A DNA stretch of 14,098 nucleotides from an uncultured Pseudomonadota bacterium (GTDB lineage: Bacteria; Pseudomonadota; Gammaproteobacteria; Burkholderiales; Thiobacillaceae), in the NCBI GenBank assembly GCA_903883985.1, contig CAISDD010000483.1, positions 1-14,098 on the forward strand, read 5' to 3'. The notes beneath the pieces were generated by a model. That model saw only the letters and a program-made list of their open reading frames with translations. It was not told the origin of the DNA and made no database searches. The position numbers and the translations under genes were made by a program. Numbering within the stretch: position 1 is the first letter of the stretch; the number at the start of each line of letters is the position of its first letter. Below, one piece after another: positions 6,457 through 13,515 of this stretch.

Positions 6457-7893
6457 ATGGACTACTTACCGATCTTTCTTGACCTGCGCGGTCGCCGTGG
6501 CCTGGTGGTGGGAGGCGGCGATGTTGCCGCACGCAAGGCTGCGCTCATGCTCAATGCCGGCGCCTGGGTGCATGCCGTCGCACCCGTGTTGTCGGGTGCC
6601 TTCCTGGAACTGGCCGGCGGCGACCGCTTGATCCACCTTGCAGCACCCTTCCATGAGGCCCACCTCGATGGCATGGATGTGGTCTTTGCCGCCAGCGAGG
6701 ACGCCGAACTGGACCGTTGCGTGCACGATGCGGCGCGCGCCCGCCACCTCCCGGTCAATGTCGTCGATAAGCCAGCGGTGTGTTCCTTCATCATGCCTTC
6801 CATCATCGACCGCTCGCCGGTGATGGTGGCGGTGTCCAGCGGTGGTGAGGCGCCGGTGCTGTCGCGCCTCTTGCGCGCTCGCCTGGAGACGCTGATTCCT
6901 GCGGGCTATGGCCGACTCGCGGCACTCGCCGGCCGTTTCAAGCAGGTGGTTCGGGGCAAGTTTGGCACGACCGAACTGCGCCGAAAATTCTGGGAAAAGG
7001 CCTTCCTCTCGCCGATTTCGGAAATGGTGTTTGCCGGCCGGGAACAGGAGGCGGAAGCGAGCCTTGCCGCCATGATCGCGAGCGAAGGCAACGGGCCCGC
7101 AACGGGCGAGGTCTATCTGGTCGGCGCCGGTCCTGGCAACCCCGATCTGCTCACGTTTCGAGCGTTGCGCCTGATGCAGCAGGCCGACGTGGTGGTCTAT
7201 GACCGCCTGGTTACTCAGCCCATCCTCGACATGTGCCGGCGCGATGCCGAACGCATGTATGTCGGCAAGGAGCGCGACTTGCACTCCGTGCCCCAGGATG
7301 AGATCAACATGGTTCTGGTACGTCTGGCCCGCGAGGGTAAGCGGGTGTTGCGTTTGAAGGGCGGCGACCCGTTCATCTTCGGCCGTGGCGGGGAAGAGAT
7401 CGAAACCCTGCGCGAGCACGGCGTGCCCTTTCAGGTGGTGCCGGCGGTGACGGCCGCGGCCGGGGTGGCGGCCTATGCCGGCATCCCGCTCACCCATCGC
7501 GACCATGCTCAGGCCTTGGTTCTGGTCACCGGCCACCTCAAGGACGGGACCATGGACCTGGACTGGGACATGCTCTGCCGCCCGGCCCAGACCATCGTCA
7601 TCTACATGGGGTTGAAGGGCTTGGTGACGCTGTGCGAGCAGATGAAGCTGCATGGCATGCCCGGGGACACCCCCGCCGCCATCGTGCAACAGGGCACCAC
7701 GCCGAATCAGAAGACCGTGACCGGCACCCTGGACACCCTTCCTGCCTTGGCCGCCCAGGCCGAGCTGAAGCCGCCGACCCTGATCATCGTCGGCAGCGTG
7801 GTCAGCCTGCACGCCAAGCTCAACTGGTTCCACCCCGAGCCCGCGGCGGACGATCATTGGCGTACTCCTTTAGACCGGCCAGCGAGCATGTGA
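6457..7893 (+). CDS. cysG: CysG, sirohaem synthase (SUMT / precorrin-2 dehydrogenase / ferrochelatase)
   Basis: Cytoplasmic multifunctional enzyme of 478 residues converting uroporphyrinogen III to sirohaem. The N-terminal dehydrogenase/ferrochelatase half has the nucleotide-binding [12 protein letters not shown] (17-28) and [17 protein letters not shown]. The C-terminal S-adenosylmethionine methyltransferase half begins near 218 and has [12 protein letters not shown], the [13 protein letters not shown] signature from about 302, and GIPLTHRD. Length and order match full CysG. The start [10 protein letters not shown] is the typical CysG beginning, though no good Shine-Dalgarno sequence is seen. 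Sirohaem is the DsrAB cofactor and the substrate of DsrN, so its place 144 nt after dsrR makes functional sense; in Allochromatium vinosum this position holds dsrS instead. It could also serve assimilatory sulfite or nitrite reductases. Confidence 0.96.
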   Translation: MDYLPIFLDLRGRRGLVVGGGDVAARKAALMLNAGAWVHAVAPVLSGAFLELAGGDRLIHLAAPFHEAHLDGMDVVFAASEDAELDRCVHDAARARHLPVNVVDKPAVCSFIMPSIIDRSPVMVAVSSGGEAPVLSRLLRARLETLIPAGYGRLAALAGRFKQVVRGKFGTTELRRKFWEKAFLSPISEMVFAGREQEAEASLAAMIASEGNGPATGEVYLVGAGPGNPDLLTFRALRLMQQADVVVYDRLVTQPILDMCRRDAERMYVGKERDLHSVPQDEINMVLVRLAREGKRVLRLKGGDPFIFGRGGEEIETLREHGVPFQVVPAVTAAAGVAAYAGIPLTHRDHAQALVLVTGHLKDGTMDLDWDMLCRPAQTIVIYMGLKGLVTLCEQMKLHGMPGDTPAAIVQQGTTPNQKTVTGTLDTLPALAAQAELKPPTLIIVGSVVSLHAKLNWFHPEPAADDHWRTPLDRPASM

Positions 7894-7958
7894 GTGAGCG
7901 GCTCCCCGCTCCCCGCTCTCCGGTATCTATGGCCCGCGATCACGCCCGTTCTGATTCC

Positions 7959-9722
7959 ATGACGACCCGCACCACGGCGGGCCAGTGGCGGGCCGCGTGG
8001 TCGCTGGTGCCCTATGTCTGGCAATACAAGTCAAGGGTGCTGACGGCCTTCGGGCTGTTGCTGTGCGCCAAGCTGGCAAATGTTTCCATTCCTCTGGTGC
8101 TGAAGGAAATTGTCGATCGGGTGGGTAAGGTCGACGCTTCCAGCCTCGTCTTGCCCTTGTCCTTTATCGTCCTCTACGGGCTGCTGCGCTTTGGCAATAC
8201 CGCCTTGAACGAGCTGCGCGACGCCTTGTTCGCGCGTGTCTTGCAGCGCGCCATGCGCGGCGCCATCCACGACGTCTTTTGCCATCTGCACGCGCAATCC
8301 CTGCGTTTCCATCTGGATCGCCGCACCGGTGGTCTGGCGGTCGACATCGAGCGCGGTGCCCGCTCGATTCGTTTCCTGATCAATTTCACCCTGTTCAGCA
8401 TTGGCCCCACGCTCCTGGAAATCCTCATGGTGGCCGGGGTGCTGTTCGTGAAATACGACCCCTGGTTCGGCGGCATCACGCTGATGACCCTGGTGGTCTA
8501 CGTTGCCTTCACCATCGCCATCACCAATTGGCGCTTGCAATATCGCCGTGCCATGAACGAGAGCGACTCGCGCGCCAATGCCCGTGCGGTGGACAGTCTG
8601 CTCAACTACGAGACGGTGAAATATTTCAACAACGAGCAATACGAATCTGATCGTCTCAAGGCCGATCTCGCTTGCGCTGAGGAAGCGACGGTGCAAAGCG
8701 AGATTTCGCTCGCCTGGCTCAACGTCGGTCAATCATTCATCATCGCAGTGGGCGTTACCGCGATGATGGGGTTGGCGGCGCAGGGAGTGGCGGACAAGAG
8801 CATGACCCTGGGAGACCTGGTGCTGGTCAATGCCTATTTGATCCAGTTGTTCATCCCGCTCAACTTCCTCGGCACCATCTATCGGGAAATTCGCAACGCC
8901 CTGACCGATATGGAAAAATTGTTTGGCCTGTTGCACCAACCCCCGGAGATCGTCGATGCGCCGGATGCTTGTGAACTGGCGGTTAGCAAGGGAGAGGTGC
9001 GCTTCGAGCAGGTCGGTTTCGCCTACGATCCGCGCCGGCCGATATTGGAAGGCGTCTCCTTCACCATTCCCGCCGGGTGCAAGCTCGCAGTGGTGGGAGC
9101 CAGTGGGGCAGGGAAGTCCACCCTTTCCCGCCTCTTGTTCCGCTTCTTCGGGGTCACGGGCGGGCGCATCCTGATCGACGGCCAGGACATCGCTCGGGTC
9201 ACGCAGGCGAGCCTGCGAAAACAGATCGGCATGGTTCCCCAGGACACCGTGCTGTTCAATGACAGCCTCTACCACAACATCGCCTATGGCCGGCCCGGGG
9301 CGACGCGTGAGGAAGTGATCGAGGCCGCGCGCGCGGCCCGGCTGGATCGGCTCATCGCCAGCCTGCCGGACGGATACGACACGGTCGTGGGGGAACGCGG
9401 CTTGAAGCTTTCGGGCGGTGAGAAGCAGCGCGTTGCCATCGCCCGCGTCATCCTCAAGAACCCGCCTGTCATGGTGTTCGATGAAGCCACCTCCTCGCTC
9501 GATACCGCGACCGAACAGGCCATAGGCGAAGAACTCGCGCGCATCGCCGAAAACCGCACCACGCTGGTCATCGCGCATCGCCTCTCGACGGTGGTGGATG
9601 CTAACGAGATACTGGTGCTGGAGGGTGGGTGCATCGTCGAGCGCGGCAACCACAGCGCCTTGCTGGCGGCGGAGGGACGTTATGCCACCATGTGGCGCTT
9701 GCAGCAGCGGGAAAGCGGGTAG
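7959..9722 (+). CDS. Atm1/HMT1-type ABC half-transporter (glutathione-conjugate / heavy-metal / sulfur-compound exporter)
   Basis: Inner-membrane ABC exporter half-molecule, 587 residues from this start, expected to homodimerise. The N-terminal membrane domain (about 1-320) has six hydrophobic segments and the Atm1 hallmark ANARAVDSLLNYETVKYFNN. The ATPase domain has Walker A GASGAGKST (380-388), the Q-loop VPQDTVLFN, signature LSGGE (484-488), Walker B MVFDE (505-509) and H-loop H540. The Atm1 family moves glutathione-linked substrates (GSSG, glutathione persulfides, metal adducts) out of the compartment where the ATPase sits. The start is uncertain: in-frame ATG at 7929 and GTG at 7890 also lie after the cysG stop and none has a clear ribosome site; the frame open further upstream overlaps cysG and is not real. 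Only 35-65 nt separate it from cysG, so co-transcription is likely. Confidence 0.9.
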   Translation: MTTRTTAGQWRAAWSLVPYVWQYKSRVLTAFGLLLCAKLANVSIPLVLKEIVDRVGKVDASSLVLPLSFIVLYGLLRFGNTALNELRDALFARVLQRAMRGAIHDVFCHLHAQSLRFHLDRRTGGLAVDIERGARSIRFLINFTLFSIGPTLLEILMVAGVLFVKYDPWFGGITLMTLVVYVAFTIAITNWRLQYRRAMNESDSRANARAVDSLLNYETVKYFNNEQYESDRLKADLACAEEATVQSEISLAWLNVGQSFIIAVGVTAMMGLAAQGVADKSMTLGDLVLVNAYLIQLFIPLNFLGTIYREIRNALTDMEKLFGLLHQPPEIVDAPDACELAVSKGEVRFEQVGFAYDPRRPILEGVSFTIPAGCKLAVVGASGAGKSTLSRLLFRFFGVTGGRILIDGQDIARVTQASLRKQIGMVPQDTVLFNDSLYHNIAYGRPGATREEVIEAARAARLDRLIASLPDGYDTVVGERGLKLSGGEKQRVAIARVILKNPPVMVFDEATSSLDTATEQAIGEELARIAENRTTLVIAHRLSTVVDANEILVLEGGCIVERGNHSALLAAEGRYATMWRLQQRESG

Positions 9723-9753
9723 GGCGGAAAAGAGTAGCGGCCCCGCCAAGCAG

Positions 9754-10350
9754 TCACCGCCGCCGGAACCAGCCGGTGAGCGACAGTCGCTGCCGCTTTG
9801 ACGGCAGGACTTCGTGCCAGAAACGCTCGGAGAGAAAGGTCACCAAGGTGCCTCCGGCCGGCAGTATATCCAGCGGCGTAGCCTCCGGGTCCGGCCAGAA
9901 GCGCAGCAAACCACCGTCGTCACGGTGCCAGTCCGGTTCATTGAGATAGAGAATCACGGTCAGGCTGCGACGGTCGTCGTCGCGGAAGCGGTCGAGATGG
10001 CGCTGATAGCCGGCTCCGGGATGGTAGGCGGCGAAATGGGTCTCCAGATCGAACAGCCCCAGGAATAGCGCCTGGTTCACGCCCTGGCGCAGCGTTTCCA
10101 GGTCTTGCAGCACGCCGCGCAACGCCGGGCCGGCGTCATCTTCCTCCAGCCACAGCACTTGGTCGCCGCGCACTTCCGCGCGCACCTGCGACCGACCCCG
10201 CCCCACTCCGGCCGCATGAAAGGCCCCGTCCGTGTGCGCCTGCAGGCATTCGGCACGCAACGCAGCCACAGCGGCCTCGGGGAGAAACCCGGTGGCCACG
10301 CACCAGCCGCGCTCGGCCAGCGTATCGACTATCGACTCAGTGTTTGGCAT
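9754..10350 (-). CDS. 2-oxoglutarate/Fe(II) dioxygenase, PHD/EGLN-like (prolyl 4-hydroxylase type)
   Basis: Cytoplasmic non-haem iron dioxygenase of 198 residues. The iron triad is H118-x-D120 (YQRHLDRF) and H179 (FWHEVLP), and R188 (RQRLSLTGWF) is the 2-oxoglutarate-binding arginine. The spacing H118-H179 (61) and H179-R188 (9) equals that of human PHD2 (H313, D315, H374, R383). The AVLYLNE-like strand (TVILYLNEPDW) and GTLVTFLSERFWHEVLP are typical of bacterial SM-20-related proteins such as the Pseudomonas hydroxylase that modifies EF-Tu. The substrate here cannot be read from sequence. The start ATG lies 3 nt after the stop of the DUF4139 gene, so it is the last gene of that - strand operon, and it converges on the ABC exporter with a 31-nt gap. 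Confidence 0.88.
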   Translation of the reverse strand: MPNTESIVDTLAERGWCVATGFLPEAAVAALRAECLQAHTDGAFHAAGVGRGRSQVRAEVRGDQVLWLEEDDAGPALRGVLQDLETLRQGVNQALFLGLFDLETHFAAYHPGAGYQRHLDRFRDDDRRSLTVILYLNEPDWHRDDGGLLRFWPDPEATPLDILPAGGTLVTFLSERFWHEVLPSKRQRLSLTGWFRRR

Positions 10351-10353
10351 ATC

Positions 10354-11787
10354 TCAGTATTTCACCCGCACCCGCCAGGTCAGCACCGTCTTGCCTTCTG
10401 CCGGAACCGGCACTTTCCAGACGACGCTGCCGGCGCTGACCTGCTTGTGCGCCAGGCTTTCCTGCAGGATCTGCCATTCGCCCGGCAGAAACTCAACGAC
10501 CGTGACCACCACGTTCTCGCGCTTGGCGTTGCGGATTTCCATCTGGTAGCCGCTCTCCAGTACGCCGCCATGGCTGTTGTAGGCGCCGGCCAGTTTCTGG
10601 AAGTCGGTCTGGGTCTTGTCCGCAGTGATGTCAAAGGCCCAGCCCAGTTTAAGACGCACGGACTCACCACGGGGCGTGTGGTCGATGCGGTCTTCGCCGA
10701 TGAATTGTGCCCGGCCGGCGGTATCCCGTTTGTAAACCCGGACTACACCACGGGGCAGGGGCATACCCAGGTTGTCGCCTTGATTGGCGAATTCCAGTGA
10801 CACTTCCGGTTTGAGTTTCCTGCCCAGATCGCCGACCTGCGTAAGGTAGCCGGCATCTCCCCCCTGCAGTCGATATTCCTTCTCTACCGGGATTTTCTGT
10901 GCCGAGAGCAAGGCCACTTGTTTGGTCTGCTGGTTGCCCAGGGTGGTATTCCGGTCCAGGGTGTAGAGGTGGTATTCAAACAGGCTTTCTTCCTGCATCT
11001 GTACTGCGACGTTGGCCATCGCCTTCATCATCATCGGCACGGCGCGGCGTTCCGCCTGTACCCGGTTCACCTCGCCGGCGACGAGTTGCAGGCGTGCATT
11101 GGGATAGGACGTGCCGCTGTCGTTGGTCAGCGTGACCCAGCCGTTGAGGTCGATGCTGTCTTCCGAGAGTTCGGCGACATAGTCCGCCTTCCAGCTCAGG
11201 CCGCTGGTGAGATAGGACAACTCCAGCGCATGCTCGGTCCCGGCCTGGTGAGGTCCTCTGGCATCGGTCTTGAACAGCATGGATAAGGTGGGCTGATCAC
11301 GCAGATCGGCGGGTACGCTCGAAAACACGATGCGCCCGGGAATGCCCGTTTCCACCCGATCGGCGAAGCGCAATACCACGCCATCGTTGGCCGCCAGCAC
11401 GCTGGCCTGCTCGGCATATTCCACGCCGGTGACCGCCTGCGTGCGGATGACTCGGACCGTATCGCCCACCGATTTTTCCAGCAGTTTTTTCGGGGTGAGC
11501 AGGTCGAAATCGAAGTTCTGCTCCAGCAGAGTCAGTTTGTGTCCGTCCAGGCTGCGCAACAGCGCGGTCTCCGGTTGCATGTGCGCCGATACGTCGCGCC
11601 AGGCCAGCAGATTTTCACTGGAGCCGAGCTTGACCCTGCGCACGTCTTTTACCAGGGCCAGGTCGCCGTTGTAGATGGTCACTGCCAGAGCGGCCTGGTC
11701 GGCGCTGCTGGTGCGGCGTTCCTCCACGGCCTGCGCGGTGGAAATGGCAGGCAGGGCGATGAGTGCGGCGAGTGCGAGCAGTTTCAT
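10354..11787 (-). CDS. DUF4139 domain protein, secreted
   Basis: Protein of 477 residues with a clear Sec signal peptide (MKLLALAALIALPAISTAQA, cut near residue 20) and the mucoidy-inhibitor-like/DUF4139 architecture: an N-terminal beta-rich part beginning ALAVTIYNGDLALVKDVRRV, the middle ELSYLTSGLSWKADYVAEL, and a C-terminal beta part with RGVVRVYKRD and ENVVVTVVEFLPGEW. It is probably periplasmic or surface-exposed; the function is unknown. I chose the ATG at 11787 over the upstream in-frame start because it puts the signal peptide at the N-terminus, has TGGAG about 7 nt before it, and overlaps the pgl stop by ATGA. Confidence 0.85.
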   Translation of the reverse strand: MKLLALAALIALPAISTAQAVEERRTSSADQAALAVTIYNGDLALVKDVRRVKLGSSENLLAWRDVSAHMQPETALLRSLDGHKLTLLEQNFDFDLLTPKKLLEKSVGDTVRVIRTQAVTGVEYAEQASVLAANDGVVLRFADRVETGIPGRIVFSSVPADLRDQPTLSMLFKTDARGPHQAGTEHALELSYLTSGLSWKADYVAELSEDSIDLNGWVTLTNDSGTSYPNARLQLVAGEVNRVQAERRAVPMMMKAMANVAVQMQEESLFEYHLYTLDRNTTLGNQQTKQVALLSAQKIPVEKEYRLQGGDAGYLTQVGDLGRKLKPEVSLEFANQGDNLGMPLPRGVVRVYKRDTAGRAQFIGEDRIDHTPRGESVRLKLGWAFDITADKTQTDFQKLAGAYNSHGGVLESGYQMEIRNAKRENVVVTVVEFLPGEWQILQESLAHKQVSAGSVVWKVPVPAEGKTVLTWRVRVKY

Positions 11788-12467
11788 GGCAGAACTCCAG
11801 AAAGGGATGGGCCTAGCAACACATCCACCCCAGCCTCTGGCTGGATGGTCGCGGCGGGTGGGTGTGCGGAATTGGTTAAGCTGGTGCGCCAATGCAGCAG
11901 GGCATCGCGCTTACCGGCACCGCTCACGAGAAACAGTACCCGGCGCGCGCGGGACAGGCGTCGGGCGGAAAGGCTGACGCGTTCGGGCGGCGGCTTGGGT
12001 GCATCGAATACCGCCACGACATCGGCGCTTTCCTCTTGGTTGCCGCCAGGAAAGAGGCTGGCGGTGTGGCCGTCCTCTCCCAGTCCCAGGAGGACCAGAT
12101 CGAAGATCGGCGCACTGGACAATTCCCGCGCGTAGGCTGCGGCTGCGGCCCATGCACCCAGTTCGCACGGGATGACATGCAGCGCGGCGAAGGGTCCGGG
12201 CAAGGCCGCGCGCGCCATCACGCTGTTGCGCTGTGCATCCTCGGCTGGCAGGCAGCGTTCGTCGCCGAACCACACATGCCAGCGCTGCCAGTCATGCTCT
12301 TCGCGCGACAGGGCCTCATATAAGGTTATCGGGGTGCCGCCGCCGGCCAGGACGATGTGGAACTCTCCGCGGGTGCGTAGCGCTTCTCGCTCGGCCAGCG
12401 CCACGAGGTCCAGCGCCGCAGCCAGCCAGGCTTGATCGGAGTCGCAAGGATGCCAGCGGGTTTGCAT
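11784..12467 (-). CDS. pgl: 6-phosphogluconolactonase
   Basis: Hydrolyses 6-phosphogluconolactone in the oxidative pentose phosphate pathway (DevB/Pgl family, NagB-like fold). 227 residues from the ATG at 12467; a GTG three codons upstream (12476) is an alternative. Motifs: VLAGGGTPITLYEAL, WFGDERCLP, and LGLGEDGHTASLFPG, the family signature. It is the first gene of a three-gene - strand operon and overlaps the DUF4139 gene by 4 nt. The usual partners zwf and edd are not in this window. No Shine-Dalgarno sequence is visible; the bases before the start are C-rich. Confidence 0.92.
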   Translation of the reverse strand: MQTRWHPCDSDQAWLAAALDLVALAEREALRTRGEFHIVLAGGGTPITLYEALSREEHDWQRWHVWFGDERCLPAEDAQRNSVMARAALPGPFAALHVIPCELGAWAAAAAYARELSSAPIFDLVLLGLGEDGHTASLFPGGNQEESADVVAVFDAPKPPPERVSLSARRLSRARRVLFLVSGAGKRDALLHWRTSLTNSAHPPAATIQPEAGVDVLLGPSLSGVLP

Positions 12468-12476
12468 GAGAGCCAC

Positions 12477-12531
12477 GGAGGAGGGGGGCGAAAACGGATA
12501 ATATTCGCCGCAATTTTACGCCTCACACGCC
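12477..12531. promoter_or_regulatory. Divergent promoter region between pgl and the exonuclease gene
   Basis: A 55-nt gap between divergent genes. It holds an AT-rich island around the palindrome AATATT (12500-12505): TAATAT on + and TATTAT on - could act as -10 elements in the two directions. No convincing -35 hexamers are seen and neither gene has a clear ribosome site, so short or absent leaders are possible. Confidence 0.35.
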
Positions 12532-13311
12532 ATGATCCCCGTCCTCGTCTTCGATATAGAAACCATTCCCGACATCCACGGGTTGCGCCGCCTCCACAAT
12601 GTCGGCGCGGAGGCCTGCGACCATGAGGTCGGCGAAATGGCCTTCCTGATGCGCCGCCAGCAGACTGGCGGCTCCGACTTCCTGCCGCATTATCTACAGC
12701 GCGTAGTCACCATTTCCTGCACCTTGCGCGAGGGCGACCGTTTTCGCGTGTTTTCGCTCTCAGAGCCGGATGCCGACGAAGGCCAGATCATCCAGCGCTT
12801 CTTCGATGGCATCGAGAAGTACACCCCACAGTTGGTGAGCTGGAACGGCGGCGGCTTCGATCTGCCGGTGCTGCACTATCGCGCCATGCTGCATGGCGTG
12901 ACCGCGGCGAAGTACTGGGACTGGGGCGATGACCAACGAGAATTCAAGTACAACAACTACCTCAACCGTTACCACACTCGCCACCTCGACTTGATGGACG
13001 TGGTCGCCATGTTTACCGGCCGCGCCAACGCCCCGCTGGACGAACTCGCCAAGCTCTACGGCTTTCCCGGCAAGCTCGGCATGGACGGCGCCCAGGTCTG
13101 GCCTGCCTACGAGCGTGGCGAGATCGCCCAGATCCGCGATTATTGCGAAACCGATGTGGTCAATACCTACCTGGTGTACCTGCGTTTTCAAAAAATGCGC
13201 GGCGTCCTCAGCGCGGCCCAGTACGACCAGGAAATTGCCCTGGTGCGAAGCAGCCTGGAGGACATTGGCGCCGCCCACTGGGTCGAGTTCCTAGGAGTAT
13301 GGGCGCCGTAG
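12532..13311 (+). CDS. Predicted DEDDy 3'-5' exonuclease (PolB-exonuclease-like)
   Basis: 259-residue protein of the 'predicted 3'-5' exonuclease related to the exonuclease domain of PolB' family. Exo I: FDIET with D8 and E10. Exo II: SWNGGGFDLP with D110. Exo III: YCETD with Y204 and D208 (the DEDDy form). All four acidic metal ligands and the tyrosine are present, so it should be active. There is no polymerase domain; it is a stand-alone nuclease probably acting in DNA repair or RNA/DNA end processing. The start MIPVLVFDIET is typical. No Shine-Dalgarno sequence precedes it. Confidence 0.92.
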   Translation: MIPVLVFDIETIPDIHGLRRLHNVGAEACDHEVGEMAFLMRRQQTGGSDFLPHYLQRVVTISCTLREGDRFRVFSLSEPDADEGQIIQRFFDGIEKYTPQLVSWNGGGFDLPVLHYRAMLHGVTAAKYWDWGDDQREFKYNNYLNRYHTRHLDLMDVVAMFTGRANAPLDELAKLYGFPGKLGMDGAQVWPAYERGEIAQIRDYCETDVVNTYLVYLRFQKMRGVLSAAQYDQEIALVRSSLEDIGAAHWVEFLGVWAP

Positions 13312-13328
13312 GAGGTGCACTTCCTCCT
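13310..13328 (+). terminator. Possible weak terminator after the exonuclease gene
   Basis: AGGAGG (13310-13315) and CCTCCT (13323-13328) form a 6-bp stem over a 7-nt loop right at the stop codon. The only T-run (TTTT, 13337-13340) comes 8 nt later, so termination would be inefficient. Confidence 0.3.
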
Positions 13329-13338
13329 GGGCTGTGTT

Positions 13339-13367
13339 TTGCAAGATATTGATCGAAAAATTATAGT
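13339..13367 (+). promoter_or_regulatory. Sigma-70-type promoter of the octad-repeat gene
   Basis: TTGCAA (13339-13344) and TATAGT (13362-13367) are separated by exactly 17 nt, matching the consensus at 4 of 6 and 5 of 6 positions, in the most AT-rich stretch of the window. A start site near 13374 would give a leader of about 140 nt. Confidence 0.55.
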
Positions 13368-13387
13368 CATGAATGTTTTAGATGACT
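13365..13387. promoter_or_regulatory. Inverted repeat over the -10/start site, candidate operator
   Basis: AGTCAT (13365-13370), 11 nt, ATGACT (13382-13387) is a perfect 6-bp dyad that overlaps the end of the -10 element and spans the predicted start site, a position suited to a repressor. Confidence 0.35.
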
Positions 13388-13448
13388 GTAAAGTATTGTC
13401 GCTCAGGGCCGATACCCCGACACATGTAGAGATGTAAACCATCCTCGT

Positions 13449-13468
13449 CGCGAACAATGACGTTCGCG
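13449..13468 (+). other. Hairpin in the 5' leader of the octad-repeat gene
   Basis: CGCGAAC (13449-13455), loop AATGAC, GTTCGCG (13462-13468): a perfect 7-bp stem 47 nt before the start codon. It is followed by a G-rich segment and then the ribosome site AGGAGAAGG (13504-13512). No known riboswitch class is recognised. Confidence 0.45.
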
Positions 13469-13515
13469 GGTAGGGGGGCCTGGGCTCAAGAATGGGCCGC
13501 ATGAGGAGAAGGAAG

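Noticed and set aside
6466..7857. 463-codon open frame on the - strand over cysG
   Set aside because: Mirror of cysG codons; no recognisable motif, and cysG is complete with all family signatures.
7632..7958. ABC exporter start inside cysG
   Set aside because: The upstream part of the frame is an out-of-frame reading of cysG (Arg/His-rich); real starts lie after the cysG stop.
8733..9749. 338-codon open frame on the - strand over the ABC ATPase domain
   Set aside because: Antisense of a well-defined ATPase domain; the protein shows no family pattern.
13400..13515. c-di-GMP or other known riboswitch in the leader of the repeat gene
   Set aside because: Some fragments such as GTAAACC looked suggestive, but no conserved core or paired helices of a known class could be assembled.
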